Below are positions 18,538 through 26,697 of a DNA stretch of 64,000 nucleotides, piece after piece. The DNA is taken from positions 142,584-206,583 of the forward strand of contig CAZVLF010000002.1 of the NCBI GenBank assembly GCA_964627795.1. The letters run 5' to 3'. The position numbers were made by a program, and so were the translations under genes. The number at the start of each line of letters is the position of its first letter. Position 1 is the stretch's first letter. The stretch is from CANDYO01 sp964627795. GTDB lineage: Bacteria > Pseudomonadota > Alphaproteobacteria > Rickettsiales > CANDYO01. The notes under the pieces were generated by a model. The model searched no databases. It saw only the letters and a list, made by a program, of their open reading frames with translations, and had not been told where the DNA came from.

Positions 18538-21003
18538 GTGAAATTTTTAGGTCTTAGAGAAGAAAAAGATAAAAAATCTGAGTTGTATAAAAAAAGTATA
18601 ATAAATCAAAATGAACAAACTCATGGAGCAGAAAAAAATATTCAATCGAACTTAAGAAAAGCAATTAATGCAGTTCTTACTAATGAGTTACTAATTAATG
18701 ATTTAATAGACCTTTATTTTGAAGTAAATCGACAAAAGATTCAGAAAAAAGAAAGAAAATTCCAACCTTTGACAAATACTGCAAATTTCTTCTCTAATAT
18801 AAATTCTGCTGTTAGCACATACTCTAAAGCGAAAGGTGCACGAGCTGAGCTTGCTTCTTTATCAATGACTTCAGGAGGAATATCACGTTTTCTTAAAAAT
18901 GGCTTATTAGAAGAGTTAAGTTTAGTTGATAATCAAAAAATAATTAATGCAGCTTATGTTGTTTTTAATAATCCTAAAATTAGGGAATTATTAAAGACAC
19001 AAAAATTAGAAGAAATAGATTTAGACATTAATATAATTCCTATAATTAAAAGCTTTGTATCTTTAATTCAAAAATTTCCTTCTGATAGTCAGATTGGCTC
19101 AAATTTAAGTTTAAGTCTTGCTAATTTACTAGATAACTTTGAGAAATTGAAAAATACTAAAGATAGTAGTGAGATTAAGAGAATAAAAAGTGAGAATGAT
19201 AAGTTTATTCGATCGATAAGAGAAAATATTAGTGTGGCTTTAACTAGCTATGCAAAAGAAGATTTAAAAAATATTTTTATTTTTTCTTTACCCATTATAA
19301 CAAACTTAATAGAAAGACAGGCTAAACTGATTTCTAAAGATGAAAAAGATAAAGTTCTAGGGGTGCAACTTGCAGAAATTAAATTTCTGATTGAAGAAAA
19401 AGGATATAATTTTAAATCTCTAATGAGCATTGTTCAAAATATTGCAATTAGAACTATTGATAATAAACCAGAAGTGTTAAAAGAGTTTATTGATAATGCT
19501 ATAAAATATTCGCTTGCTAGTGAAAATGATAGGAATATAGAGTTTCTTAACTTATTTAGAACCGTAATTAAACTTATCAATGACGAAAAAATATTAAGCT
19601 ATGGTCTTTTACTTAAAAAAGATAGAGCTCCAAGTAAAGCTTATTTTGAACAGAGTCAGCTAACTTTATTAGCTATAAATGCAAGAAAGTTAATAGATTC
19701 AATTTCACGCGAATATGTTGATGAGATATTTAGTGAAAATGTTATACCAATAGTACACACTTTAATAAATGATCCCAGTATTACTAAAGATTATCGATTA
19801 AATGAAGAAAAGATTAATGCTCTAAATGAATTATTACCCCATTTTTTAAGTCAAATAAAAGAAATACTTTTTTATGGACTGCAAGAAAGAGAAAAAGTTA
19901 AAAATATTTTAGATTTGGTAGCTTTACAGGAAAAAGATGATCAGAAGCTTTTTAGTGAAGTTATTAAACTTATACTAGATAAAGGATTTATAGATATTGT
20001 TTTTGATAAAAATATATGGTCTGATCCATCTACAAGTAATTTAATATGTATTTTTGGTGGAATAGAAGATGAGAGAAAAACAATAATTGAAAAATTATTA
20101 CCAGAAGCTAGGGAATATTTACAAAATATTGCTTATTCTCTTAAAGTTTATGACTCAGAGCTTGTTGAAATTATTGGAAGAGTAAAAGATATAAAAGAGG
20201 CGCAGCCAGAAAATAAAGGTGATAAGATTTTACAACTTAGTAATTCTTTTACAAATTTAATTTCAAAACCAGAAGTTCTTAATGCTACCTTTGATCCTAT
20301 CTTTTTATCAAGAATTCTTTCTCCAGCTGGGATATTTAAAGAAGATTTAACTAATCTTTCTAATGCTTTAAAAGAATCAACTCCAAAAATATTATTAGCA
20401 TTGAATCATGCTCAGTCTGAATTGTTTAAAAGTGAAGACGTAAAAAATTTATTTGCAAAAGCTTCAGCTTTATTGGTTGCAAGAGATATAAGCTTAAAAG
20501 ATAAGGAAATAAGAACAGAAAAAATTAAAGAGATAGCTAAATCTTTTATATCAATAATTGCTCAAAGAGAAGATTTACATCAATCATTTAATGAAGAAAT
20601 TAAAAAGGAAAAAGAACTAATTGCTAAAACAATAAATGATTCTCTGGCCTCAGTTGAAAAAAGAAACCTCAAACTAAAATTACTTAAGCCTTTAGGTATT
20701 AATGGGGATTTAATGGTTAAAATGTTAGAAAGAATATCGAATAAAAAAGATATTCAAGTGCTAAATGATTTAATTGATAAACCAAATTTAACTGGAGCAA
20801 TTAAATTTTTAAAACAAACCAATAATCTAAGTTTTGTAGTTGGGCATATGACAAAATCAGTTTCATTATACTTATATGATTTTCTAATTAAAGATCCTAG
20901 TAAAAACATAAAGCCAAAAGGGAAAAATAAAGTTACTCCAATAGAAAGCTTTGCTAAAAAAATAAGCGAAACTAGGAATAATTCTTCACGCGGTCGGTCT
21001 TAA
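18538..21003 (+). CDS. large helical protein of unknown function, second of a paralogous pair
   Basis: An 821-residue protein with a GTG start at 18538, directly after the tandem stops of the previous gene; AGAGG lies about 7 bases upstream. No known domain, signal peptide or membrane segment is visible. It is Lys/Glu/Ile/Leu-rich and helical throughout, with repeated phrases such as FVSLIQKFP, SFVSL-like and FISIIAQRE that suggest a helical solenoid. An early segment (LTNTANFFSNINSAVSTYSK, about 75-95) corresponds to VTNTAYNATKGISDVGRIG in the first protein. The very end is basic and Ser/Arg-rich. Tight coupling implies the two are made together, perhaps as partners. The gene ends 19 bases before a strong terminator hairpin. 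Confidence 0.75.
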   Translation: MKFLGLREEKDKKSELYKKSIINQNEQTHGAEKNIQSNLRKAINAVLTNELLINDLIDLYFEVNRQKIQKKERKFQPLTNTANFFSNINSAVSTYSKAKGARAELASLSMTSGGISRFLKNGLLEELSLVDNQKIINAAYVVFNNPKIRELLKTQKLEEIDLDINIIPIIKSFVSLIQKFPSDSQIGSNLSLSLANLLDNFEKLKNTKDSSEIKRIKSENDKFIRSIRENISVALTSYAKEDLKNIFIFSLPIITNLIERQAKLISKDEKDKVLGVQLAEIKFLIEEKGYNFKSLMSIVQNIAIRTIDNKPEVLKEFIDNAIKYSLASENDRNIEFLNLFRTVIKLINDEKILSYGLLLKKDRAPSKAYFEQSQLTLLAINARKLIDSISREYVDEIFSENVIPIVHTLINDPSITKDYRLNEEKINALNELLPHFLSQIKEILFYGLQEREKVKNILDLVALQEKDDQKLFSEVIKLILDKGFIDIVFDKNIWSDPSTSNLICIFGGIEDERKTIIEKLLPEAREYLQNIAYSLKVYDSELVEIIGRVKDIKEAQPENKGDKILQLSNSFTNLISKPEVLNATFDPIFLSRILSPAGIFKEDLTNLSNALKESTPKILLALNHAQSELFKSEDVKNLFAKASALLVARDISLKDKEIRTEKIKEIAKSFISIIAQREDLHQSFNEEIKKEKELIAKTINDSLASVEKRNLKLKLLKPLGINGDLMVKMLERISNKKDIQVLNDLIDKPNLTGAIKFLKQTNNLSFVVGHMTKSVSLYLYDFLIKDPSKNIKPKGKNKVTPIESFAKKISETRNNSSRGRS

Positions 21004-21021
21004 ATAAAAAAAAATTTAAGT

Positions 21022-21057
21022 AAAGCTGCTTACTCAAATAAAAGAGTAAGCAGCTTT
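21022..21057 (-). terminator. strong shared terminator hairpin after nrdA and the giant-protein operon
   Basis: AAAGCTGCTTACTC and GAGTAAGCAGCTTT are perfectly complementary (14 bp) around an 8-base loop. On the minus strand the stem is followed within about 6 bases by a long T tract, giving a textbook end for nrdA. On the plus strand it follows the 821-residue gene by 18 bases and may help stop that transcript as well. Confidence 0.85.
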
Positions 21058-21063
21058 AAAAAA

Positions 21064-22863
21064 CTATTGGCAGGATAAGCATTCTTCGTATTTACTATCT
21101 TCTTGCTTATTTTCTAATCCACTTAAATCATGCTTAACAGTGCTAACTTGATGAGAAACTTTATCAGCTCTTTGTATTGAAGTTGATCTACAATAATATA
21201 AGCTTTTTACGCCTTGCTTCCAAGCGCTATAATGAATTTGATGGAGATATTTTTTACTCACATTCCCAGGTAAGAATAAGTTTAAAGATTGAGCTTGGTC
21301 GATATAATCAGTTCTATCAGCAGCAAATTCAATCATCCAGCGTTGATCAATCTCAGGGGCAGTTTTAAAGACATCTTTTTCTGCCTGAGATAAGAAATCA
21401 AGATGTTCAACAGATCCTTCATTAGTTGAAATTGAAGACCAAACTTGTTCGTTGTTTTTTCCTTTTTCAGATAAAAGTTTAATTAAATGTTTGTTTCTAA
21501 CAGTAAAAGAACCTGATAGAGTTTTTTGAGTAAAGCTATTAGCTGCATATGGTTCTATTCCTGGCGAGGAGTTTCCACAAATTACAGAAATTGAGGCTGT
21601 TGGGGCTATTGCAGTTTTATTAGTAAATCTTTCCATAAATCCTGCTTCTTTTGCATCTGGGCAAGGGCCTTTTTCTTCAGCAATTTGCTTTGAAGCAATA
21701 TTTACTTGTTCCTCTATATGTTTAAAAATTTTCTTATTCCAAACTTTTGCCACAACTGACTCCATAGGGATCATTTTTGATTGTAAGAAAGAGTGAAAAC
21801 CCATAACTCCAAGTCCAACGCTTCTTTCTCTCATAGCCGAATATTTTGCATTTTTCATGCTATCAGGAGCTTTATTTATAAAGTCTTCTAAGACGTTATC
21901 AAGAAAACGCATTATATCTGGAATAAATTGCTTGTCATTATGCCACTCTTCATAATGTTCAAGATTAAGAGAAGAAAGGCAGCAAACAGCAGTTCTAATG
22001 TTGTTTAAATGGTCTCTTCCTGTAGGAAGAACAATTTCACTACATAAGTTAGACATTTTTACTTTAAGGCCAAGCTTTTTATGATGTTCTGGAATTTTAT
22101 CATTAACATGGTCAATAAAAAGTAAATAAGGCTCACCTGTTTCAATACGAGTTGTAAGAAGTTTTATCCAGAGCTCTCTAGCTTTAACAGTTGACATTAC
22201 AGTTTTATCTTTAGGGCTAATAAGGTTCCATTCCAAGTTATTTTCTACTGCATTCATGAAAGCATCAGTTATGCATACACCATGATGAATATTTAAAGCT
22301 TTTCTATTAGGATCTCCACCTGTAGGCCGTCTTAAATCAATAAATTCTTCTATTTCCGGATGATCAATTGGAAGATACATAGCAGCACTTCCTCTTCTTA
22401 GGCTGCCTTGAGAAATAGCAAGAGTCATTGAATCTTGAACTTTAATAAAGGGAATGATGCCTGAAGTTTTTCCATTATCTTTAACTTTTTCGCCAATAGA
22501 GCGTACATTACCCCAATATGTTCCAATTCCTCCACCGCGTGCTGCTAGCCATACATTTTCATTCCAAGTATTTACTATCCCTTCAAGGTCATCTTCAACC
22601 TCATTAAGGAAGCAAGAAATAGGAAGACCTCTATCTGTTCCACCATTGCTAAGAATTGGAGTTGCAGGCATAAACCATAGTTTACTAATGTAATTATATA
22701 TACGTTGAGCATGGTCTTGATCGTCACCATAATAAATTGCGACTCTTGCAAAAAGATCTTGATAAGATTCGCCTTTAACAAGATATCTATCTTTTAAAAC
22801 GGCTTTGCCAAAATCAGTTAAATTTTCGTCTGCCTTAGAGTTGGTAACAATATTTTTTTTCAT
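21064..22863 (-). CDS. nrdA: class I ribonucleoside-diphosphate reductase, large subunit
   Basis: This subunit makes deoxyribonucleotides with a radical delivered by NrdB. The 599-residue form starts at MKKNIVTNSKADENL; the open frame extends 15 codons further, but that part is AT-rich upstream sequence containing the promoter. Visible features are the active-site region WFMPATPILSNGG and PISCFLN, the LAARGGGIGTYWGNVRSIG loop, the SNLCSEI cysteine region (about 272), ERSVGLGVMGFHSFLQ, and the tail ECLSCQ, whose CxxC shuttles electrons from thioredoxin or glutaredoxin. No ATP-cone is apparent at the N-terminus, which starts directly with the catalytic region. NrdB is not in the window. Two NrdR boxes precede its promoter. 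Confidence 0.95.
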   Translation of the reverse strand: MKKNIVTNSKADENLTDFGKAVLKDRYLVKGESYQDLFARVAIYYGDDQDHAQRIYNYISKLWFMPATPILSNGGTDRGLPISCFLNEVEDDLEGIVNTWNENVWLAARGGGIGTYWGNVRSIGEKVKDNGKTSGIIPFIKVQDSMTLAISQGSLRRGSAAMYLPIDHPEIEEFIDLRRPTGGDPNRKALNIHHGVCITDAFMNAVENNLEWNLISPKDKTVMSTVKARELWIKLLTTRIETGEPYLLFIDHVNDKIPEHHKKLGLKVKMSNLCSEIVLPTGRDHLNNIRTAVCCLSSLNLEHYEEWHNDKQFIPDIMRFLDNVLEDFINKAPDSMKNAKYSAMRERSVGLGVMGFHSFLQSKMIPMESVVAKVWNKKIFKHIEEQVNIASKQIAEEKGPCPDAKEAGFMERFTNKTAIAPTASISVICGNSSPGIEPYAANSFTQKTLSGSFTVRNKHLIKLLSEKGKNNEQVWSSISTNEGSVEHLDFLSQAEKDVFKTAPEIDQRWMIEFAADRTDYIDQAQSLNLFLPGNVSKKYLHQIHYSAWKQGVKSLYYCRSTSIQRADKVSHQVSTVKHDLSGLENKQEDSKYEECLSCQ

Positions 22864-22893
22864 AAAAGTTCTCGTGTAGTTATTTAAAATTAA

Positions 22894-22921
22894 AGTATAA
22901 AACATCAAAAATAAATGTCTA
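22894..22921 (-). promoter_or_regulatory. probable sigma-70 promoter of nrdA
   Basis: On the minus strand a -35 element TAGACA (22916-22921) and a -10 element TATACT (22894-22899) are separated by 16 bases. They lie about 30-58 bases upstream of the nrdA start codon. The NrdR boxes abut the -35 from upstream. Confidence 0.6.
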
Positions 22922-22926
22922 TAAAA

Positions 22927-22942
22927 ATAATATATATAGTAT
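22927..22942. promoter_or_regulatory. NrdR box 1 (promoter-proximal)
   Basis: ATAATATATATAGTAT matches the NrdR consensus acaCwAtATaTwGtgt in its core except that the conserved C is A. It lies 5 bases upstream of the nrdA -35 element and is exactly 31 bases from box 2, the three-turn spacing typical of NrdR box pairs. Confidence 0.7.
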
Positions 22943-22957
22943 GATAATTTTTTTCTT

Positions 22958-22973
22958 GCACTATATATAGTAT
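22958..22973. promoter_or_regulatory. NrdR box 2 (promoter-distal)
   Basis: GCACTATATATAGTAT matches the core CwATATATwG of the NrdR consensus perfectly and is a near-perfect palindrome. Together with box 1 it implies that the repressor NrdR controls nrdA through nucleotide pools. The nrdR gene is not in this window. Confidence 0.8.
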
Positions 22974-23060
22974 TAATTTCAGTTGATTTTCATTGCTTTA
23001 AATAATGGAAAAGTTACCTTATTTTGGAGAGGGACTTAAATAATAAAGAAAAATAAAAGG

Positions 23061-23822
23061 CTATTTAGTTTGAATAAGCTTATATTTCTTTAGCAATTTT
23101 TCTCTGCCACCCTCAGCTAAAAACTTTTCAAGTTCTATGTTGAAAAGATCAACTAAATCTTTTAATTTTTTTAAATTATTTTTATTAAATGCAATGTAAA
23201 GATTATTTGGCTTATTAATTTGAGGAGAGTTAATACATTGTATTTGAGAAAATTCTTTATAATTATTTATTAAATAGTGACAAACATTTATATCACATGC
23301 TACCAAATCTAACCTTCTTGCAGCTAATTTTTTTAGATTCTGAAATTCAGGATCTTGTAGCTGCATAGGCTCAAGTCTAGAAAAATTAATTTTATCAAAA
23401 TTTTTTCCGTAAATATATCCGGAAACAGTTCCTATAACATAATTCTTAAGCTCTTCTAAATTCGATACATTAATTTGGGTATCTTTGAGCTTGAAAAATA
23501 CGTTATTTGTAGAAACAAGAGGGTGTGAATAAATAAAATATCTTTCTCTTTCCTTTGATTTGCTAATGCTCATTATTGCATCAGTTTCTCCTTTGATTGT
23601 AGTATCTAAAGCTCTTTTCCAAGAATAGTTAGTGAATTCAATTTTATAACCTATTCTTTTAAAGACTTCTAATACCATATCTGCATTTAGACCAATAACT
23701 TTACCTTCTTCTTTAAACTCATAGGGAGGATAATTAGTTATAGCAATCTTAATAGTTTTTTCCTCGGCAAGTGAATAAACTGAGGTAAATAAGATATATG
23801 CAAGCAAAGCTTTTTTAAACAT
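23061..23822 (-). CDS. solitary periplasmic substrate-binding protein (SBP family 3)
   Basis: A family 3 solute-binding protein of 253 residues, the type that feeds polar amino acids to ABC importers. The start is MFKKALLAYILFTSVYSLAEE, a clear signal peptide with a likely cut near residue 18, because GAAGGA lies 5 bases upstream of that ATG; a TTG four codons earlier is less likely. Family motifs are IAITNYPPYEF, GLNADMVLEVFKRIGY, YSWKRAL, and ISKSKERERYFIYSHPL. No permease or ATPase genes are adjacent. It shares a Cys-x4-Cys element (LDLVACDINVC) with the second solitary binding protein at the right end of the window. Ligand unknown. Confidence 0.85.
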   Translation of the reverse strand: MFKKALLAYILFTSVYSLAEEKTIKIAITNYPPYEFKEEGKVIGLNADMVLEVFKRIGYKIEFTNYSWKRALDTTIKGETDAIMSISKSKERERYFIYSHPLVSTNNVFFKLKDTQINVSNLEELKNYVIGTVSGYIYGKNFDKINFSRLEPMQLQDPEFQNLKKLAARRLDLVACDINVCHYLINNYKEFSQIQCINSPQINKPNNLYIAFNKNNLKKLKDLVDLFNIELEKFLAEGGREKLLKKYKLIQTK

Positions 23823-23928
23823 TTTTTCCTTCAATGGGGAGATATTAAAAGCAATGTAGAATGTTAAAATATAACATCATATATTTCAACTATAAATTGA
23901 AGCCTTGCATGCTATAGGTCTATGCTTA

Positions 23929-23954
23929 AGTTAGTTAGCTTACGCTAACTAACT
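23929..23954. terminator. 11-bp perfect hairpin overlapping the end of the RNA helicase gene
   Basis: AGTTAGTTAGC and GCTAACTAACT pair perfectly around a 4-base loop. The stem touches the helicase stop codon. No T-run follows on the minus strand, so it may protect the transcript end or be a weak or factor-assisted terminator. Confidence 0.5.
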
Positions 23955-25789
23955 AGAAAGAATTTTGTTTTACTCTTCTACTTTTAAATTGAGAGGAAGA
24001 ATTATCTGCTTTAGGTGTTCTTCTTTTAAAAAAAGAATCATCTTGCTGGCTGGGCTTAGAAAAATTTTTATTTTTATTACTTCTCCAACTATCATTACCT
24101 TGATTATTGTTTTTTGGCTTTGATGATTCGGCCCCAAATCTTGATTGATTAGAACTAGAAGAATTTGTTCTAAATTTAGATTGGTTTGATGGTGAAGCCT
24201 CTGATCTAAATCTAGGTTGATTTAAAGAAGAAGAACTTTCCCCAAATCTTGATTTATTAGAACTAGAAGAATTTGTTCTAAATCTAGATTGGTTTGATGG
24301 TGAAGCCTCTGATCTAAATCTAGGTTGATTTGAAGAAGAGCTTTCCCCAAATCTTGATTGATTAGAACTAGAAGAATTTGTTCTAAATCTAGATTGGTTT
24401 GATGGTGAAGCCTCTNNNNNNNNNNNNNNNNNNNNNNNNNNNNNNNNNNNNNNNNNNNNNNNNNNNNNNNNNNNNNNNNNNNNNNNNNNNNNNNNNNNNN
24501 NNNNNNNNNNNNNNNGATCTAAATCTAGGTTGATTTGAAGAAGAAGAGTTTTCCCCAAATCTTGGTTTATTAGAATTAAAAGAATTTGTTCTAAATCTAG
24601 ATTGTTTTGAATTAGAAGAATTTGCGCCATATCTGCTTCCATTATTTCTTCTTTTTGAAAATCTACTTTCCTGAATCTTTTTCTTACCTAACTGATCAAG
24701 TTCAGAAGTTAGGTTCATCATTTTACATATTTTATACCATTTCTCAAAGTCTTGTGGAGTTATGAAGCTAACTGCGTTTCCAATACTTCCTGCTCTTCCA
24801 GTTCTACCAATTCTATGAATGAAATCTTCTTCACATTGTGGTAAATCATAATTTACTACATGTTCAATATGTGGGATATCTATGCCTCTTGCAGCAACGT
24901 CAGTTGCAACTAAGATACGATATTTTTTATTTCTGAAAAATCTTAAAACTTTTTCTCTATTTCTTTGTCTTAAGTCTCCATGAATAGCATCAGCACTATG
25001 TCCATATTCTCTAAGTCTTGTGGCAAGTTTTTCAGTTGCAATTTTTGTTTTAACAAAAATAATGCAAGATCCAGTATTTACTTTAAGTTGGTCAAGAAGT
25101 AAGTCATGCTTTTCAGCTTCAGAAGTTTTTATTATTTCTTGTTTTATTGTGTCTACTGCTGAAACTGTTGAACCAACAGCAATTCTCTCTTCATCTTTAA
25201 GATATTTTTGAGCAATTTTAAGGATGTTATTAGGCATTGTAGCAGAAAACATCAATGTTTGTTTGTTCTTAGCTAAAGATTTAAAAACTTGTTCAATTTG
25301 AATTTCAAATCCCATATCAAGCATTCTATCCATTTCATCTAAAACAACAAAATTTGTGGTTTTAAGATTTATGGATTTTCTGTCTATATGGTCATTCATT
25401 CTGCCTGGTGTGCCAACAATTAAACGAGCTCCTCTAGCAAGTTGATCTATTTGTTTAGCGATTGGATCTCCACCAATTATTAATGCTGTTTTAATATTAG
25501 TTTTTTTACCCAACATTTGTTCTAAAACTTTTAGAACTTGAACTGCAAGTTCACGAGTTGGAGCTAATACAAGGGCTGAAGCCTCTGGATTAGTCATTAA
25601 ATGGTTAATAAGAGGAACTCCATATGCTCCTGTTTTACCAGTTCCAGTTTGAGCAGTTCCAAGTATATCTTTACCTGATAATGCTAAAGGTATAGTTTGA
25701 GCTTGAACTGGTGTTGGAATGCTATAGTTCATTCCAAGCAAGTTAGTTAAAAGTTGTTCTGATATATTAAGTGAATTAAAATTTTCCAT
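23953..25789 (-). CDS. DEAD-box ATP-dependent RNA helicase with a long repetitive low-complexity tail (interrupted by an assembly gap)
   Basis: An RNA helicase of the RhlE/DeaD type. It starts at MENFNSLNISEQLLTNLLG (ATG 25789, GGAAAG upstream), not at the open-frame start 20 codons earlier. Core motifs are the Q motif (IPTPVQAQ), AQTGTGKT, PTRELA, GTPGR, VLDEMDRMLDMGF, SATMP, IIFVKTK, ATDVAARGIDIP and HRIGRTGRAG, all intact. After about residue 370 a Ser/Asn/Arg/Phe-rich tail begins, built from 11-12-residue units (for example SNQSRFRTNSSS). It runs through 100 N at 24416-24515 to a basic end (FKSRRVKQNSF). The two halves are read in different frames around the gap only because the gap length is arbitrary. 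The tail probably binds RNA and drives condensation, like other disordered helicase tails; that role is inferred. Confidence 0.92.
24125..24640 (-). repeat. 105-bp tandem repeats in the helicase tail
   Basis: Units of 105 bp (35 residues) recur almost identically on both sides of the N gap. Each consists of three 11-12-residue subunits, with sequences of the type SNQSRFRTNSSS, SNQSRFGESSS and SNQPRFRSEASP. The near-identity of the copies explains the failed assembly, and the copy number is probably variable. Confidence 0.9.
24416..24515. other. assembly gap of 100 N
   Basis: Exactly 100 N, a conventional placeholder, inside the helicase repeat array. The true length and number of repeat units are unknown. 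Confidence 0.99.
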
Positions 25790-25849
25790 TATTGCTTTCC
25801 GATTGATAGAGAGGAAAGCTACATGAATAAATTTAAAAGCTCGCCTCAA

Positions 25850-26691
25850 GTTAAAAAAACTAATTTATAAAGTAGCAAAACATAGCTTTATAATGCTAAG
25901 TTTAAGATTTGCTTAATTTAAGGATTGTTTTGTTGATAATGTATAAAATATCAAAAAATATTAAAAAGTCAAGTTTTAAAACGCGTTAATAAATATTGAT
26001 CAATTATAAATATAAGTTTTTCGGTTTTTGAGTAAATTTATTTGTTCTTTATATCACTTATACCTATCTTGTTTTATTCACTATAAAATAATTCAGCTAT
26101 ATAACTTAAATTTTCTCTTAAATTATGTTCTTTTATCTAATTTTATTTCTTTTTTTGTAAGTGTTTTAGAATCTGCGCTTAAAGAATTTTTAATTATTTT
26201 TAGAGTTTCTTTGAAATTATATGATTATAATGAAACTAGTTCAAAAGTAGCCTTATTTAACTTGCCATTTTTGAAAAATTCTCTTACATTCACTAGCTTC
26301 TATTGGGTTATTTCTGGTATATTTATTTTTAATTACTTGTTAATAAAACTTGCTCAAAAGGTTTTATTTCTTCTTCTGTAGAGAATTAGCTATCATCAAA
26401 ATAATTTTCAACTTTAAAATAATGTGCAGATTGTTCTTCATGTTATTCTAAATCATTTCTATCGTTTAAATGATTTTTTTCATATTTTGCTCCTTTTATA
26501 ATGCTAATAAAAACATCTCTTTTATAATTTTAAAATATATAGCGTTTTCTGTAAACTTGTATGTAAGAGTAAAATGTTATGATTGTTTTTTAAAGAAATT
26601 TTATAAAAGGGTATTTATTAAATCTCAACATAACCATTTTTAAACTTTTATTAATTATTAATTGCTATAATTAGGGTCAATAAAAGGAAAT
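25850..26691 (-). pseudogene. 842-bp spacer holding an unidentified gene remnant on the minus strand (about 26060-26520)
   Basis: There is no intact gene here. On the minus strand, broken phrases with protein-like composition appear in order from about 26520 down to 26060. They are FKVENYFDDS, STEEEIKPFEQVLLTSN, then one frame over KLVNVREFFKNGKLNKATF, and NFKETLKIIKNSLSADSK followed by TLTKKEIKLDKRT. They are separated by stops and at least one frameshift. This looks like a decaying gene of unknown family. The rest of the spacer is AT-rich sequence carrying the helicase leader on one side and the promoter region of the next gene on the other. Confidence 0.45.
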
Positions 26692-26697
26692 TTGCTT

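Noticed and set aside
23953..24642. Separate 229-residue Ser/Asn-rich protein
   Set aside because: It is the tail of the RNA helicase, cut off only by the placeholder N gap of arbitrary length.
26028..26381. 117-residue open frame on the plus strand in the long spacer
   Set aside because: It starts with TTG, has no ribosome site, is dominated by Phe, Leu and Tyr as expected from AT-rich antisense, and lies opposite a gene remnant.
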